From NCBI GenBank assembly GCA_003868215.1, contig QWDQ01000002.1, positions 124,001 to 188,000 of the forward strand: a stretch of DNA of 64,000 nucleotides, written 5' to 3'. The translations under genes were made by a program, and so were the position numbers. Below the pieces are notes generated by a model. That model was not told the DNA's origin and did not search any database. It saw only the letters and a program-made list of their open reading frames with translations. Shown here piece by piece: positions 10,361 to 20,399 of this stretch. Source of the stretch: Pseudophaeomoniella oleicola (lineage: Eukaryota; Ascomycota; Eurotiomycetes; Phaeomoniellales; Phaeomoniellaceae). The first letter of the stretch is position 1, and every line of letters begins with the position of its first letter.

Positions 10361-12136
10361 ATGGCTTCTTCCAGCGCAAAATCCGATGCTAGTAGCCCAC
10401 AGAGCCTCAGGGCAGCACAGCCTGCGACCGAAGCAAATGAGCACTCGACAGTCGGCGAAGCTCCTGTGATCGAGGAAACCACAGATGAGAGTTCAAAGTC
10501 TAGTGGGAAGCCTAGTCGCCCTCATCGCAAGGGAGCAATTGGCAGCGATCACCCGTACCGCCTAGAGGTCATCAACACTTTGAGAGATCGACTTAACGAC
10601 TGGGCACTCACAGACTTCTCGCAATTGGAAGCGATTCTACATAGAACAAACTGGAACCTTGATATCGCCGACATCGAGTTCCATCGCCTTCGTCTCGAGG
10701 CCATTGAAAGAAACCAGTCTTGTCCCAATAATCGCGACCAATTGTCGATCTTCGAAGACCAAGTCTGGGGAACACAGGACCGCAGCGAGAGTCATCGTCA
10801 GGCGGTTAATGTCATGTTCCGGCGATTGGGAGCAGACAGTCCGTTGTGGAACGGGTCTCCTCTGTCGTTCCTGGATATTGCGAGGCTGTTGCAGGAGAAT
10901 GGTTGGATTGTCAACGAAGCAATTCGAGCGTTCAACAGTGAGCTCTCACAACCTGTCCTGCGACGACAAGCTGCAACCACCATCACGCGTATTCGTCTCC
11001 CAACGGCGACATGCTATAACAGAGACGAACGTTTGGCTCTATTTCTCGAAATCGCCGGTACCGACGATGCAGATTCCGCTCGTGCGATGCTTGCCAGGCA
11101 CAACTACGATCTCGGAACCGTCATCGATGAGTGGCTGCAGAGAGGCTTTTACGCCTTTTCGTCTCATTACATTGAGGACTTGTCCCTTCGTGGTGCTGGT
11201 CGATCTCGACTGATTACGGATGCGACTGCTGAGGACATCGCGGCCGCCAACATCGAATATGGCGAAGATGGCAGGAAAGGCTGGTTGATCCGTTACAGCC
11301 AGAGACCAGCACATCGTGGCTTACGAGACCCTTCAAGACTTTTCGTCGAAGCCATTCACAACGCCACTGTTCCAGACAGGAACGGCAGACTTGTATATAA
11401 AGAAGGAAGATATACAACATATACCTTCGGAGGTGTCAAGAAGCCCGGAACAGGCAAGAGAGGCAAGGATGGCCGCGAGATCGGTGGTGAGGTGGTAGAC
11501 CTTGATTGGGACGACGTCACACACATCAGCGCCATCAACAAGTTCTACCGACAGCTATTTCGACGACTTGAGCCACCATCATCAAGACGTGATGCCGGCA
11601 AAGGGTATCTGGATCGTGAACGAGAATGGGTGCGAAGACAGCTCCGCGAGAACGTCTACGGCGTTCTATTTAAGCATCCCCAATACCGTGCTCAGGGCGG
11701 TATCTGGCCGATCCCAATGAACATGAACCAGTTATCAGACCTTTTTAATGCCACCTTTGCCTACCGCACCGACATGACCATCGATGGTGCGCCCCGTCCA
11801 CGAAGGGATGCTGGTGGCATCGTAGCACTCATCCATCGGCGAAAGAGCTTCTGCGATGAGTTTGGACTGCGTTTCGTCCCACCACATCGCGTGAAACCAG
11901 CTCCAGGATCACTTCTGGCACGGCAAAGCACTAATGACAGTACAAGTACCCCCATTGCAGAAGCGCTCGCTCAAGTCGAGTCGGGGCAGCCCGGTGTTGG
12001 CGAAGTGATCAGTGCTGCAGACAAAGGCGATGAGGATGAGAAGATTTACGATATTGGTGGTCCAGATCCGGGCGGCTGTGTCCATGATGAACCTGATCAT
12101 GGAGATGGGCCATCTATCAAGCGGTCCAAAAGATAA
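10361..12136 (+). CDS. Triple UBA-like domain protein A (tandem paralogue)
   Basis: An unspliced 591-aa coding frame in good start context (CAGAAATGG). Residues 1-60 are disordered. Three short helical modules follow at about 66-112, 145-194 and 220-262. Each ends in a UBA/CUE/TAP-C-like third-helix pattern: TNWNLDIADIEF, ENGWIVNEAIRAFN and HNYDLGTVIDEW. A conserved block at about 305-405 has VDLDWDDVTHIS followed by INKFYRQLFRR, and a further helical block lies at 415-470 (MNQLSDLFNATF). The tail is acidic and ends in a basic KRSKR. Gene B at 13422 has the same order of modules, so the two are tandem duplicates. UBA-like folds usually bind ubiquitin or ubiquitin-like proteins; here that is inference from pattern only. 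I know no named family with this architecture. Confidence 0.8.
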   Translation: MASSSAKSDASSPQSLRAAQPATEANEHSTVGEAPVIEETTDESSKSSGKPSRPHRKGAIGSDHPYRLEVINTLRDRLNDWALTDFSQLEAILHRTNWNLDIADIEFHRLRLEAIERNQSCPNNRDQLSIFEDQVWGTQDRSESHRQAVNVMFRRLGADSPLWNGSPLSFLDIARLLQENGWIVNEAIRAFNSELSQPVLRRQAATTITRIRLPTATCYNRDERLALFLEIAGTDDADSARAMLARHNYDLGTVIDEWLQRGFYAFSSHYIEDLSLRGAGRSRLITDATAEDIAAANIEYGEDGRKGWLIRYSQRPAHRGLRDPSRLFVEAIHNATVPDRNGRLVYKEGRYTTYTFGGVKKPGTGKRGKDGREIGGEVVDLDWDDVTHISAINKFYRQLFRRLEPPSSRRDAGKGYLDREREWVRRQLRENVYGVLFKHPQYRAQGGIWPIPMNMNQLSDLFNATFAYRTDMTIDGAPRPRRDAGGIVALIHRRKSFCDEFGLRFVPPHRVKPAPGSLLARQSTNDSTSTPIAEALAQVESGQPGVGEVISAADKGDEDEKIYDIGGPDPGGCVHDEPDHGDGPSIKRSKR

Positions 12137-13249
12137 GGTCGTCCCAAATGGACCACAAATCCCATCGAGGAACATAGATCACAGCTTCCCACATGTATAC
12201 TGCTGCTATGATTGCTGCTTTCCGCCTTGTTTTACAAAGAGATACCCATGTACAAACAGAAAGCTTGCTAGAAAATTTTACACCACAACTACGACTCGAC
12301 TTCTGACCCTTGGTAAATAAGAGACACTCGTAGTCCCCAAAAGTCAAGTATGACTGCATAGCTTCTGGCCCTAAGGCTTCATGAGGGCTCGGAATGACTC
12401 CAAGGGGTGAAAGATCTCTATCGGTAATATGTGACAATCTGACTGCGATGACAGACATGTACTCCCAGGGAAACTTATCTATTCTGAGATTTTTCTGCAT
12501 ATCTCGGCACCAAAGGTCGCGTAGTGCACCCCGGGATAAGTACTATAGGGACTGCAGACGGAGCATATGACCATATCTGACGACTCTGGGGTTTACCGAA
12601 TTTGGCATGTATTTCCCGGGGCAAACAAGGCTTTGTTGGGAGCCAAAAGCATAGGATAAGCCTGAATATTATAAAAGACTCCCTATGAGCTGCATTCTGG
12701 CTGGGAGTCGGCTTTTTCAATTCCACTCACTCAGAGTCTCGAGAAGTTCTTTCAGTAGAGCCATCATGGTCCTGCTGGAAGGATTCGCCTCCCTAGGAGA
12801 TCGGTTCAGGGAACTGCATTCACCACAGAAGACTGCTGTAGATTGTCACCAGTTGAGTCGGATGCATCTTCGATGTTTCAACTCGCACAGGCCTTTTCTG
12901 CCTGGGAGAGATCCATTTTTGACCAGTGGTGAATCGTGGTACAAGAAGGTGTGACAGAAATTCCATTCAACACCTCCGAACCAATGATATCATATAGATA
13001 TAGACACACTTTCTACTGGCCAGGAGAGATTGGCAGATCAGGCAAGGTTTGGGAGGTGGTGAAGGACTCTTTCAACTTTCGAGTGTCGTCAATAGGCAAA
13101 GCCGACGTCGTGGACTATTCGTCGTAACAACTTGTCCACAAGGGTATGCTTCACCGTTATTGAGTCAGGCGCTCTGTATTCACCATCGCGTTTCACAACC
13201 CACGACACCAGATTACGTCGTTGCCAACTTCTCAGTCTGCACATTGCGA
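12137..13249. other. Intergenic between the tandem paralogues
   Basis: About 1.1 kb holding the 3' UTR of gene A and the promoter of gene B. Small open frames at 12685-13127 have no domain, no splice support and overlap frames on the other strand. I see no gene. Confidence 0.5.
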
Positions 13250-13257
13250 TATAAATA
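13250..13257 (+). promoter_or_regulatory. TATA box of UBA-like gene B
   Basis: TATAAATA lies 172 nt before the ATG at 13422, a spacing that leaves room for a leader of about 140 nt. Assigned from motif and position only. Confidence 0.4.
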
Positions 13258-13421
13258 TCAACACAACTTCCTCCTGTTGGTAGGTTCCATCCTCACATCA
13301 ACATCTCAAAACAACTCTTGTTCCATCTCTTGTCTTTTCTGCAAAGCAGCTGTCAGTGTCGACTCTCTTCTTACACATTAAGCAGTTCACATCTCTGTGC
13401 GTCTGACGAAGGCAAGTCATC

Positions 13422-15813
13422 ATGTCGACAAGATCTTCCAAAAGCAGTAGTGCCTCACCTCGTTTGTCTGCCGCCCCTGTCACCAATTCAGGTACAGATG
13501 TACATGAAGGTAAGCCATGTTTCCTCACACCTAATCCCATTTGAATTTGCTGACACTTGAAAGCAGACAACATCAGCCAGCATGGAGCTGCTGGGACTGG
13601 TGGACAACAATCAGCGGTCGCACCAGCTGCAGCGGCTGCAGGTGCAAGTCTTCAGCGTGCAGGTAACCAACCTCTATTCCTTCCTCATAGACAGTGACTT
13701 ATAGATAATCAGGTCGGTTCCCACTCATTCCGAGTGCCACAGGGACTCCAGACGCTCCAGAGCCAAGTAAGTCTAACGTGGTGATCATGCCAGAGAGGTC
13801 TCGCTAACAATAGCTTTAGGGCGTCGACGGCTCCGACCAGCGACGGGGAGGTTCATCCCGACACCGACGCAACTCAACGGACTCGCAGCAGCAGTCTCTC
13901 GTCGTGGTGCTATGCCACCACTCACTCTAGGACGTCCACCAGTAGCAACAACTGTTGCTCAACGTGCAGACCGACTGAACGCCTTGAGGAACATGATTGC
14001 GGAGCCCGTCTCTGACGGAGTCCTCAGGCTTCATCTCAGTGCCAATGGTTGGGATGTGAACCTTGCTGCTTTAGCATATCGACAAGAGGCTGAGGCGCCA
14101 AGAACCCAATCATCGGGTTTCGCGGCCCCTGTGCCACGATCACGACTTCGCCGACCACCTGTGAGTCAGGCTCGCGTTAGGACTGTCCAGAGCTTTCGTC
14201 GGACCATCGAAGCGCACGATAGCAATGTGGGCCAACGACAACACACAGCGAGAGAGGTCATTGGCTTGCTTGTTGCCAATGACTGGGACACCAACGCAGC
14301 GATAGAGGCGTATCAGGCTGCGGAAGGCGATCTCACGCCATGCAAAGCAGCTACGGACCAGCTACGTTCACGTCGTCCCAACCAGCGTCAGCGAGATCAA
14401 CGTTTAGCGGACTTTCTGACCATGACCGACCTTGATAACGTTGCCGATGCTTCCGAGTTCCTCGAAGCTCGCAGGTGGGACGTTGCCAGAGCACTTGATG
14501 CGTGGTACGGTGCAGGTGGTGTGTTGCCGGAGGCGAACGATAATAGCGGCTTCAGAAACAACGGCTTTCGTGCGTTCAGAGAAGCAACTTCTGAGCCAGA
14601 CAGCGAGGATACTTCATCCGAGGAGACAACTTCAGCAGCCTCACCATCTTCAAAGTCTTCCACGCCACAACCTTTGAGTACGGTGGGCAGCCATGACGAT
14701 TGGCTACAGACGAGCTCTCTATCATCTGGCGATGACACTGATGATGAAGACAATGGTGATGATAAGTCCAATCATGGATTCATCATCAACCACAATCCCG
14801 AAAATCGCGCCAAACGTCATTGTCCAGACCCGACGCAACTCCTTGTTGAGAAGATAGTGAAAGGGCAATATAAATATAGCGTTTTCAACAAGAACGACAG
14901 GGCGACAGGGAAGGTCTTCCGCTTCAACGACTCGGACCATGAAAGTGACAGCGAGAAGGTTGAGATGGACTGGAAGGATCCCAAGCACATCTCCCAAGTG
15001 AACTCATGGCGCCGTCAGATTTATAGACGCGCCAATGATCCTAGTCGCTTCGGTCGCCGAGAAGCGTACTCACAGGAGGAGCATGAGTTCATTTGGGATC
15101 TTCATGCTGAGCACTTGGAGGAAGTTCTGGGCAACGACCCAGACTACTTCAGAAATGGAGGTCGTTTACCTCTCACTGTCACTCGCCAACGTATCGAAAG
15201 CTGGGCAAATCGCTTCAATGCCAGATTCGCCAACCAGAATCCGCCGCGTCCAACACGCACACCTGGCTCGATCGAGGCCCAACGACACCGAATTGCACCA
15301 GTCACTAGGGATTTCCAGGTCCCAGAAAACGTCGCTCATCCAGGGGCAGGGACAGCCTTGACCGGAAAGGGTCATGGAAACGTGAAGGGAAAGCCCAAGG
15401 CCACGCGAGCGAACAAAGGGAAGCGCTCGGGAAAGAGTAAGGGTGGCAGTGATGGTGACTGCGATAGTGACCGTGAGAGCAAGGGCAATGACGAGGGCAA
15501 GGTCAGTGAGGCGGAAGGTTCATCAAGCGATGAAGATCCGGATGGAGACGTGGAAGCGAGCACGAGAAAGCGTCGTGCAGAAGATAGCGGAGAGGATGAG
15601 GATCGGTCTGGTGCAGCCAAGAGAGTCAAAAAGTCGCACAGTGGCAATGCGTCAGACATCTCGCAGGCTGCATCAGGTAGCGAGGAGGACCAGAAGGAAG
15701 TCAACGATCACGCCGCAGATCAAAGTGGTGCAAGCAGTGCTGCGAGCGAAGGCGACGTCGTTGATGCCCCGGTCAGAGTAAAAGAGGAGGAAGAAGAAGA
15801 AAGAGAGGACTAG
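13422..15813 (+). CDS. Triple UBA-like domain protein B (tandem paralogue)
   Basis: Four exons: 13422-13509, 13567-13662, 13713-13766 and 13820-15813, with in-frame GT-AG introns of 50-58 nt, giving 743 aa. The start chosen restores 110 residues ahead of the methionine at 13912. Three UBA-like modules lie at about 127-171, 207-252 and 271-315, ending ANGWDVNLAALAY, ANDWDTNAAIEAY and ARRWDVARALDAW. The shared block follows (VEMDWKDPKHIS, then VNSWRRQIYRR), then a helical block ending ESWANRFNARF. These align to the same blocks of protein A, although overall identity is low. Unlike A, this protein has an acidic Ser/Asp-rich linker between the third module and the block and a long KGKRSGKSKGG-type basic/acidic C-terminal tail, which suggests a nuclear location. 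Confidence 0.8.
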
Positions 15814-16259
15814 TTCACCACAGAACTGTTCATATTGTCGGTGTTATTCCTCTCAAGAACTTTGACATAGTAACGACCACCAGTAGATTCCCCTTTTCTA
15901 TCAGAGCGGATCGATTTTTGCACGGTTTCTGGGCGACGTTTTCATTTGTTTCATCTTGTTGTACATTTGAGTTTTCACATGATACCCTGATTGTTTGTGT
16001 ATTCTCATGGTCGGATTTAGATTCCAATAACGCAAGCTCTTTGAAGACAACATTCATAAAACACATATACTCTTTTCAAGCGTGAAAGGGTTCCTGTTCC
16101 CTAGTGTACAGCATTCATGGACTCTCAATCGTGTTACGTTCAGGGCAGACACATTTACCGGAGTGACCACTGGGAGCTTGCTCCAACTCACTTACAGACT
16201 GTCCGGTCGTTACATGACTTCCATCTGTTGCGAAAGGCTGGATGAGGAGGAATGGTCCT
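15814..16259. other. Convergent 3' intergenic region
   Basis: 446 nt between the stops of UBA-like gene B and the DUS1 gene, expected to hold both 3' UTRs. No other structure seen. Confidence 0.5.
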
Positions 16260-17978
16260 TCATCCGCAGACAAGACCCTCTTTTGGAAGCTCTGCCTTGG
16301 TTGAATCATCAACATTGGCATCGGCTCCGCTTTCTTTCAACGTCTGGTCTCCTGAAGAAAGAGCAGAGACATTGTTGTCATCTTTCTGCGCCTCCTTCAA
16401 GTCTGTTTCCTTAGCAAGCTCCTTTTTGCTCAACTTCAGTGAACCGTTCTTTGTCGCCTCTACTGGGAGCGGCCGAATGTACGGCTGGCAGACAAACCAT
16501 GGTCGCTTGTAGAGAACGATTGTTTCCTTGAACGCTCGTTGTTCAGGGGTAAGCTCTACGTCTTCATCTTTCGACACGAAACCATCAATTCCACTAGACA
16601 AGGCTGGCGAAGAGTCTTCCCTGGCCTCCTCCTCCAAAAGACCCTGCTTCACTTGCTCCTCTAATAATGCAAGTACTTTCTCGAACGCTTGCATGTCCCC
16701 TGGGTGGCATTTGCTGACGGCGTCACGGATGTGAGTATATGTGCCAATGAATGGTCGAAAGAGTTGGAACAGATGGGCTTGCATAAACCGGAGATTAGGT
16801 GATATTGGGCGAGTTTTCTTCTCCCCCTTCTGTTTCTTCTTTGGTGGCCCTTCCGCATCCGATTCACCTTTAGGTGTTGTGGCTTCTTCAGCTGATTTAG
16901 AGTCGCCAGGGACAAAAAGAGGTGCTCGCAGCGGAGGCTCCTGCTCGAGGATATCTCGGTAGATGATATCGAAATATCGGCGGGTGACCGCATCAATTCT
17001 GTAGCCGCCACGTCCGTCTTTGCCCCTCCAGTATTCCCGTCCTTCTTGCCCTATACATGGGGGTGAAGCGAAGATGGTCGGATCCGAAAGATTGCCTTCT
17101 GCGCTCATCACACCGTCCGCACCGGTTGCTTCTAGACACCGCTCAATGTCACCATTATTAAGGATGTTGCCATTGGAGAATATTACAGTCTCTGGTGGTA
17201 GATTGTCACGCAAATATCGAATCATTGACCAGTCGGCGATACCTGTATTATGCGACTTTTGCTCCCTTCGACGACCATGAACGGTTATTATGCTTGCGCC
17301 AGCAGATAGTATCATCTTGGCGTAATCCAGAGTCTTCTCTCGGGTCTCCAGTACTCTGAATTTGGCTGTGACAGGAATGGAAAGGTTTTTGTGAAGTTTA
17401 TTGATCAATTGGTATATGAGATCCCAATTCTCTTGCAAGAAAGCGCCATAGTTGCCTTTCCTCGCAATACCCTGAGGGCAGCCAAGGTTGAGGTCCACGG
17501 CATCGCAATATGGTTCGACATATCTCGCAGCTTCCAACAATACTTCAGGGTCGTTGGCACAAAACTGCACAATAAGAGGCCGATCGGTATGTGGGTTGCC
17601 ATCTAGCCATGGCTCTTCGTATGCCCCATGGCCTAAATGCTTCAGGCCTGCTCGAGTAGGTTGAAAGTACTGATCCCGGGCCTTGGCTTGCTCAGCAAAT
17701 AGTCTTGAGTGGAACATAGGTGTGTATGCAAGCATTGAATCTCCATTCGCAGGTAGGAAAGATCTGGTAAGTTTCCGCCACGCCTATACAGGTCAGCGCC
17801 ACTTCTCTCCTACAAGAGACATCTGCCGTACATATTCTGATCGATCAACCATAGGAGCTACGACCACTTTTGGACTCCCGATGGACTCGTAGAAAGCCCT
17901 CCCAGTCAGCTTAACACGTTTCGTCGGAGGCTCTGCTGGCTCCCTGGCCGCCAAAGACACATCGCCTGATACTGTCAT
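16260..17978 (-). CDS. DUS1: tRNA-dihydrouridine synthase Dus1
   Basis: Two exons on the minus strand, 17978-17832 and 17783-16260, joined across a 48-nt intron, giving 556 aa. The enzyme reduces uridine to dihydrouridine in tRNA (positions 16/17 in the yeast enzyme) using FMN and NAD(P)H. The TIM-barrel N-terminal domain shows APMVDRSEYAWRKL, the catalytic-Cys motif DLNLGCPQG (Cys about 151), TAKFR and TVHGRRREQK, plus GNYGAFLQ, all characteristic of eukaryotic Dus1. The splice join rebuilds the conserved SEYAWR sequence, which confirms it. An in-frame ATG at 18071 would add 31 residues; I choose 17978 because the family usually starts shortly before the KLTGRAFYESIGSP block. The C-terminal 190 residues are low-complexity and lineage-specific. 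Confidence 0.92.
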
Positions 17979-18808
17979 TGTAAAAATACAACGGTAATGG
18001 TGTTGCCCAAGTCTGGGACTATAAGCGCCCCAAGGACGCAATAGAGGAATACCCGTATTGGCGGTCGGCACACAGAGCCTAGCAGCAAGCTGTTATCGCA
18101 TAGTATGATAGAACGAACATACAATCTGCAGGTCCAGTATGCATCTCAATTCACTCCCAAAAAAAAATTGTGGTAAGTTAGGTTATAGGGCCCGGCCTTC
18201 TCCCGGCACGCCCCGCAGAGGCCCCGCGACACCCGAGTGCAGATACTATGCTACTAAGTATTAAATTGGTCAAGGATTGTTCTGAAGAAAATAGATAGAT
18301 CAGGCGTTCTCAAAATGTATCTAGTTGGGGTTCTACGTGATTTTGGTACAAGTGGGATGGTGAGCAGATTCAATACGGTCTTAGCACACTGTGATCCTTC
18401 CGAATCTGAAGATTCCGATTTCCCTGCTACTTGAACGGCCACGGACCTCCCATGTTCTGGAAATTGTATGGACGTGGAGCATCCCTTCGCTATGAACTTC
18501 ATATGAGGCCAAGTCATACTGAAATGATGTGGATGTGGCTGTGGCATATTGTCCTCGTGCACTTGCGTTGCTCCCACATCACTGTCCACTCATCCTGACC
18601 AGACTTCAGTCTTCTCTCAGTCTCATTGGCATGTAAGGCTGCTTTCAATGACACCGTGAGACCGGAAGGCGGCAATAGACTTACTGTTGTGGCTGCGATG
18701 ACTCGAAGTATCGGAAAGACTGCTCGGCATGGTTTTTGTCTTCAGAAGCACCCGCTTCGTCTTACACTGACTTCCTGTCAACAGCCAGCTGGTATTCACT
18801 AGCCGTTC
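17979..18808. other. Intergenic: DUS1 promoter and dioxygenase 3' end
   Basis: 830 nt between two leftward genes. It includes a 9-base A run near 18161 followed by a short GC-rich stretch to about 18240. A 111-codon minus-strand frame (18254-18589) has no recognisable feature. I see no gene. Confidence 0.45.
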
Positions 18809-19711
18809 CTACTTTTGATTCTCCAGTTGTCGCCGTTGCCGTTCCCTCGCCGGTTCCTTTGCGTTAATGCTGAATTTCCGAGACCTTATATGATCCCATA
18901 AATCCTTAGCATGGAGCTCGCCATCTCCACCATAATCTGACATCTTGATACGATGCCTCAAAGATGGTCGAAGTGCGAAAACGATGCTTTTCCTTCCTGT
19001 AGCATTGCCAAGTACTCGGTGTACGCCGGCATGTATTTGGCCATTGGAGAGATGTCTCAGATACTCACCGGTGAGTATAACAAGGCCATGCGTATCAATC
19101 CACTGTGTCTGCCCGCCATCGGAGGTTTCAAGAACTTGTAGACCCTTTCCTTCGCCTACACAAATCGTCAGGAGACCCAGATCAGTGTGCCTCGTTGCCA
19201 CTCCTGATCCGCCTGGTTCATATTGGAACATTCGTAGTAACGTATTACTCATCTCTGCCGCCTCTCGAGACATAGTCAATGCGCCGTCATCGAGCAGACT
19301 ATCCCAGACCGTATGCGGCAGTTCGGACGAACGACTTATGTCGCAGAGCACTCGATGCAGGAGTGCAGACGCAGTCTGCCAGACCGAACACACACGTGCA
19401 TGAAAATTCGAGTCTACGTCAGCGCCCAACAACTGGTCTCTTGAACGGATCGTTAGATACTCTTTTTCGTTATCCACCAAATAATACCCAAATTCTGTCT
19501 CTTGACCTTTGCTAGGGTAAAGCCTCCTCTTCTCATCTAATGGCCTGTCAAATACTGCTGGCAGGACTTGGAACAGCGCCGAAATTGAATCTGTTATCAA
19601 TTTCGCATCATCCAGACATAGCCAGCCTTGGCTTAGAAGCTGGAGAATCTGTTCCTGCGACAGTAACGGTGGTGGCTCCAGGGGTGCCTGCACGTCCTCT
19701 GTTTCGATCAT
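18809..19711 (-). CDS. 2-oxoglutarate/Fe(II) dioxygenase, isopenicillin N synthase-like
   Basis: An unspliced 300-aa protein starting at the ATG at 19711; the codon at 19732 is GTG and is not needed. The jelly-roll core shows the iron triad in RHTDLGLLTI (His about 175, Asp about 177) and HAGVHRVL (His about 231), followed by the 2-oxoglutarate-binding RKS motif (Arg about 240, Ser about 242). The family hydroxylates, desaturates or cyclises small molecules in the cytosol; the substrate cannot be told from sequence. It lacks the longer N-terminal part of many plant and fungal relatives, and no biosynthetic cluster surrounds it, so a stand-alone catabolic or detoxifying role is possible. Its start faces the acid phosphatase gene across a shared 0.7-kb region. 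Confidence 0.85.
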   Translation of the reverse strand: MIETEDVQAPLEPPPLLSQEQILQLLSQGWLCLDDAKLITDSISALFQVLPAVFDRPLDEKRRLYPSKGQETEFGYYLVDNEKEYLTIRSRDQLLGADVDSNFHARVCSVWQTASALLHRVLCDISRSSELPHTVWDSLLDDGALTMSREAAEMSNTLLRMFQYEPGGSGVATRHTDLGLLTICVGEGKGLQVLETSDGGQTQWIDTHGLVILTGEYLRHLSNGQIHAGVHRVLGNATGRKSIVFALRPSLRHRIKMSDYGGDGELHAKDLWDHIRSRKFSINAKEPARERQRRQLENQK

Positions 19712-20399
19712 CTTGGCTGAAGCCAAGCTCACCGATCCTCACGAGCTATGAGTCTGGGCGTTACTAACTTATATTATGCGGGTATCCCAAGGATAGGTAA
19801 TTAAGACCGCCAATCGCATTGGACGAGTAGACTTGGTCTTTGCGTGGATATCTTGCTGATCTGGTATTGGTTTTCAATGGTCTTCTTAAAGCGCAAGATT
19901 GGATTGTTGATGACAATTGCTTCTCATATTTCGGATTCTTCCTCCATAACGATCCCGAGGAATCCATGAAGCCCTAGATAATACTTTAGTGTATGGACAA
20001 TAGCTGCTATGGTAGCAACACGTGCTTGTGCCTGGGTCAGCCCCTAACAGAGAGGATCCCGCTTAACTAACTTACAACTACGTTAGGTACGTATAACTAG
20101 ACCCTGTCTCCACACCCAGGGCATCTCCCCGTTCAAGCAGTTTGCCCATTAGAAGCCACCACAACGAGCACGTTGGCGATCAAAAGTCACCCTCGACCTT
20201 TCTAGCAAACAAGCGAAGTGTGAGACCTCGTCCCCTTGTTTTCCTTGAACGATTGTATTCCTGTGAAGCATCAAGCTAAGATGGATCCATGGCGGTTCAA
20301 TCTTTCTCATGGGTGTCATTGCAACGGCAATATAAGCCTCGCAGTTCGCTAACAGTTATCTTGTTTATTATAACAATCGTCTTCCTTGCCGGCTTCATC
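19712..20399. promoter_or_regulatory. Divergent promoter region, dioxygenase and acid phosphatase
   Basis: 688 nt separate the two divergent ATGs. A TATAAG element at about 20330 lies 70 nt before the phosphatase ATG. An upstream in-frame ATG at 20289 exists, but using it would put a basic region and a hydrophobic segment before the signal peptide, so it is less likely to be the main start. Confidence 0.45.

Noticed and set aside
18254-18589. 111-codon minus-strand frame between DUS1 and the dioxygenase
   Set aside because: No motif and no clear promoter; consistent with chance in a non-coding gap.
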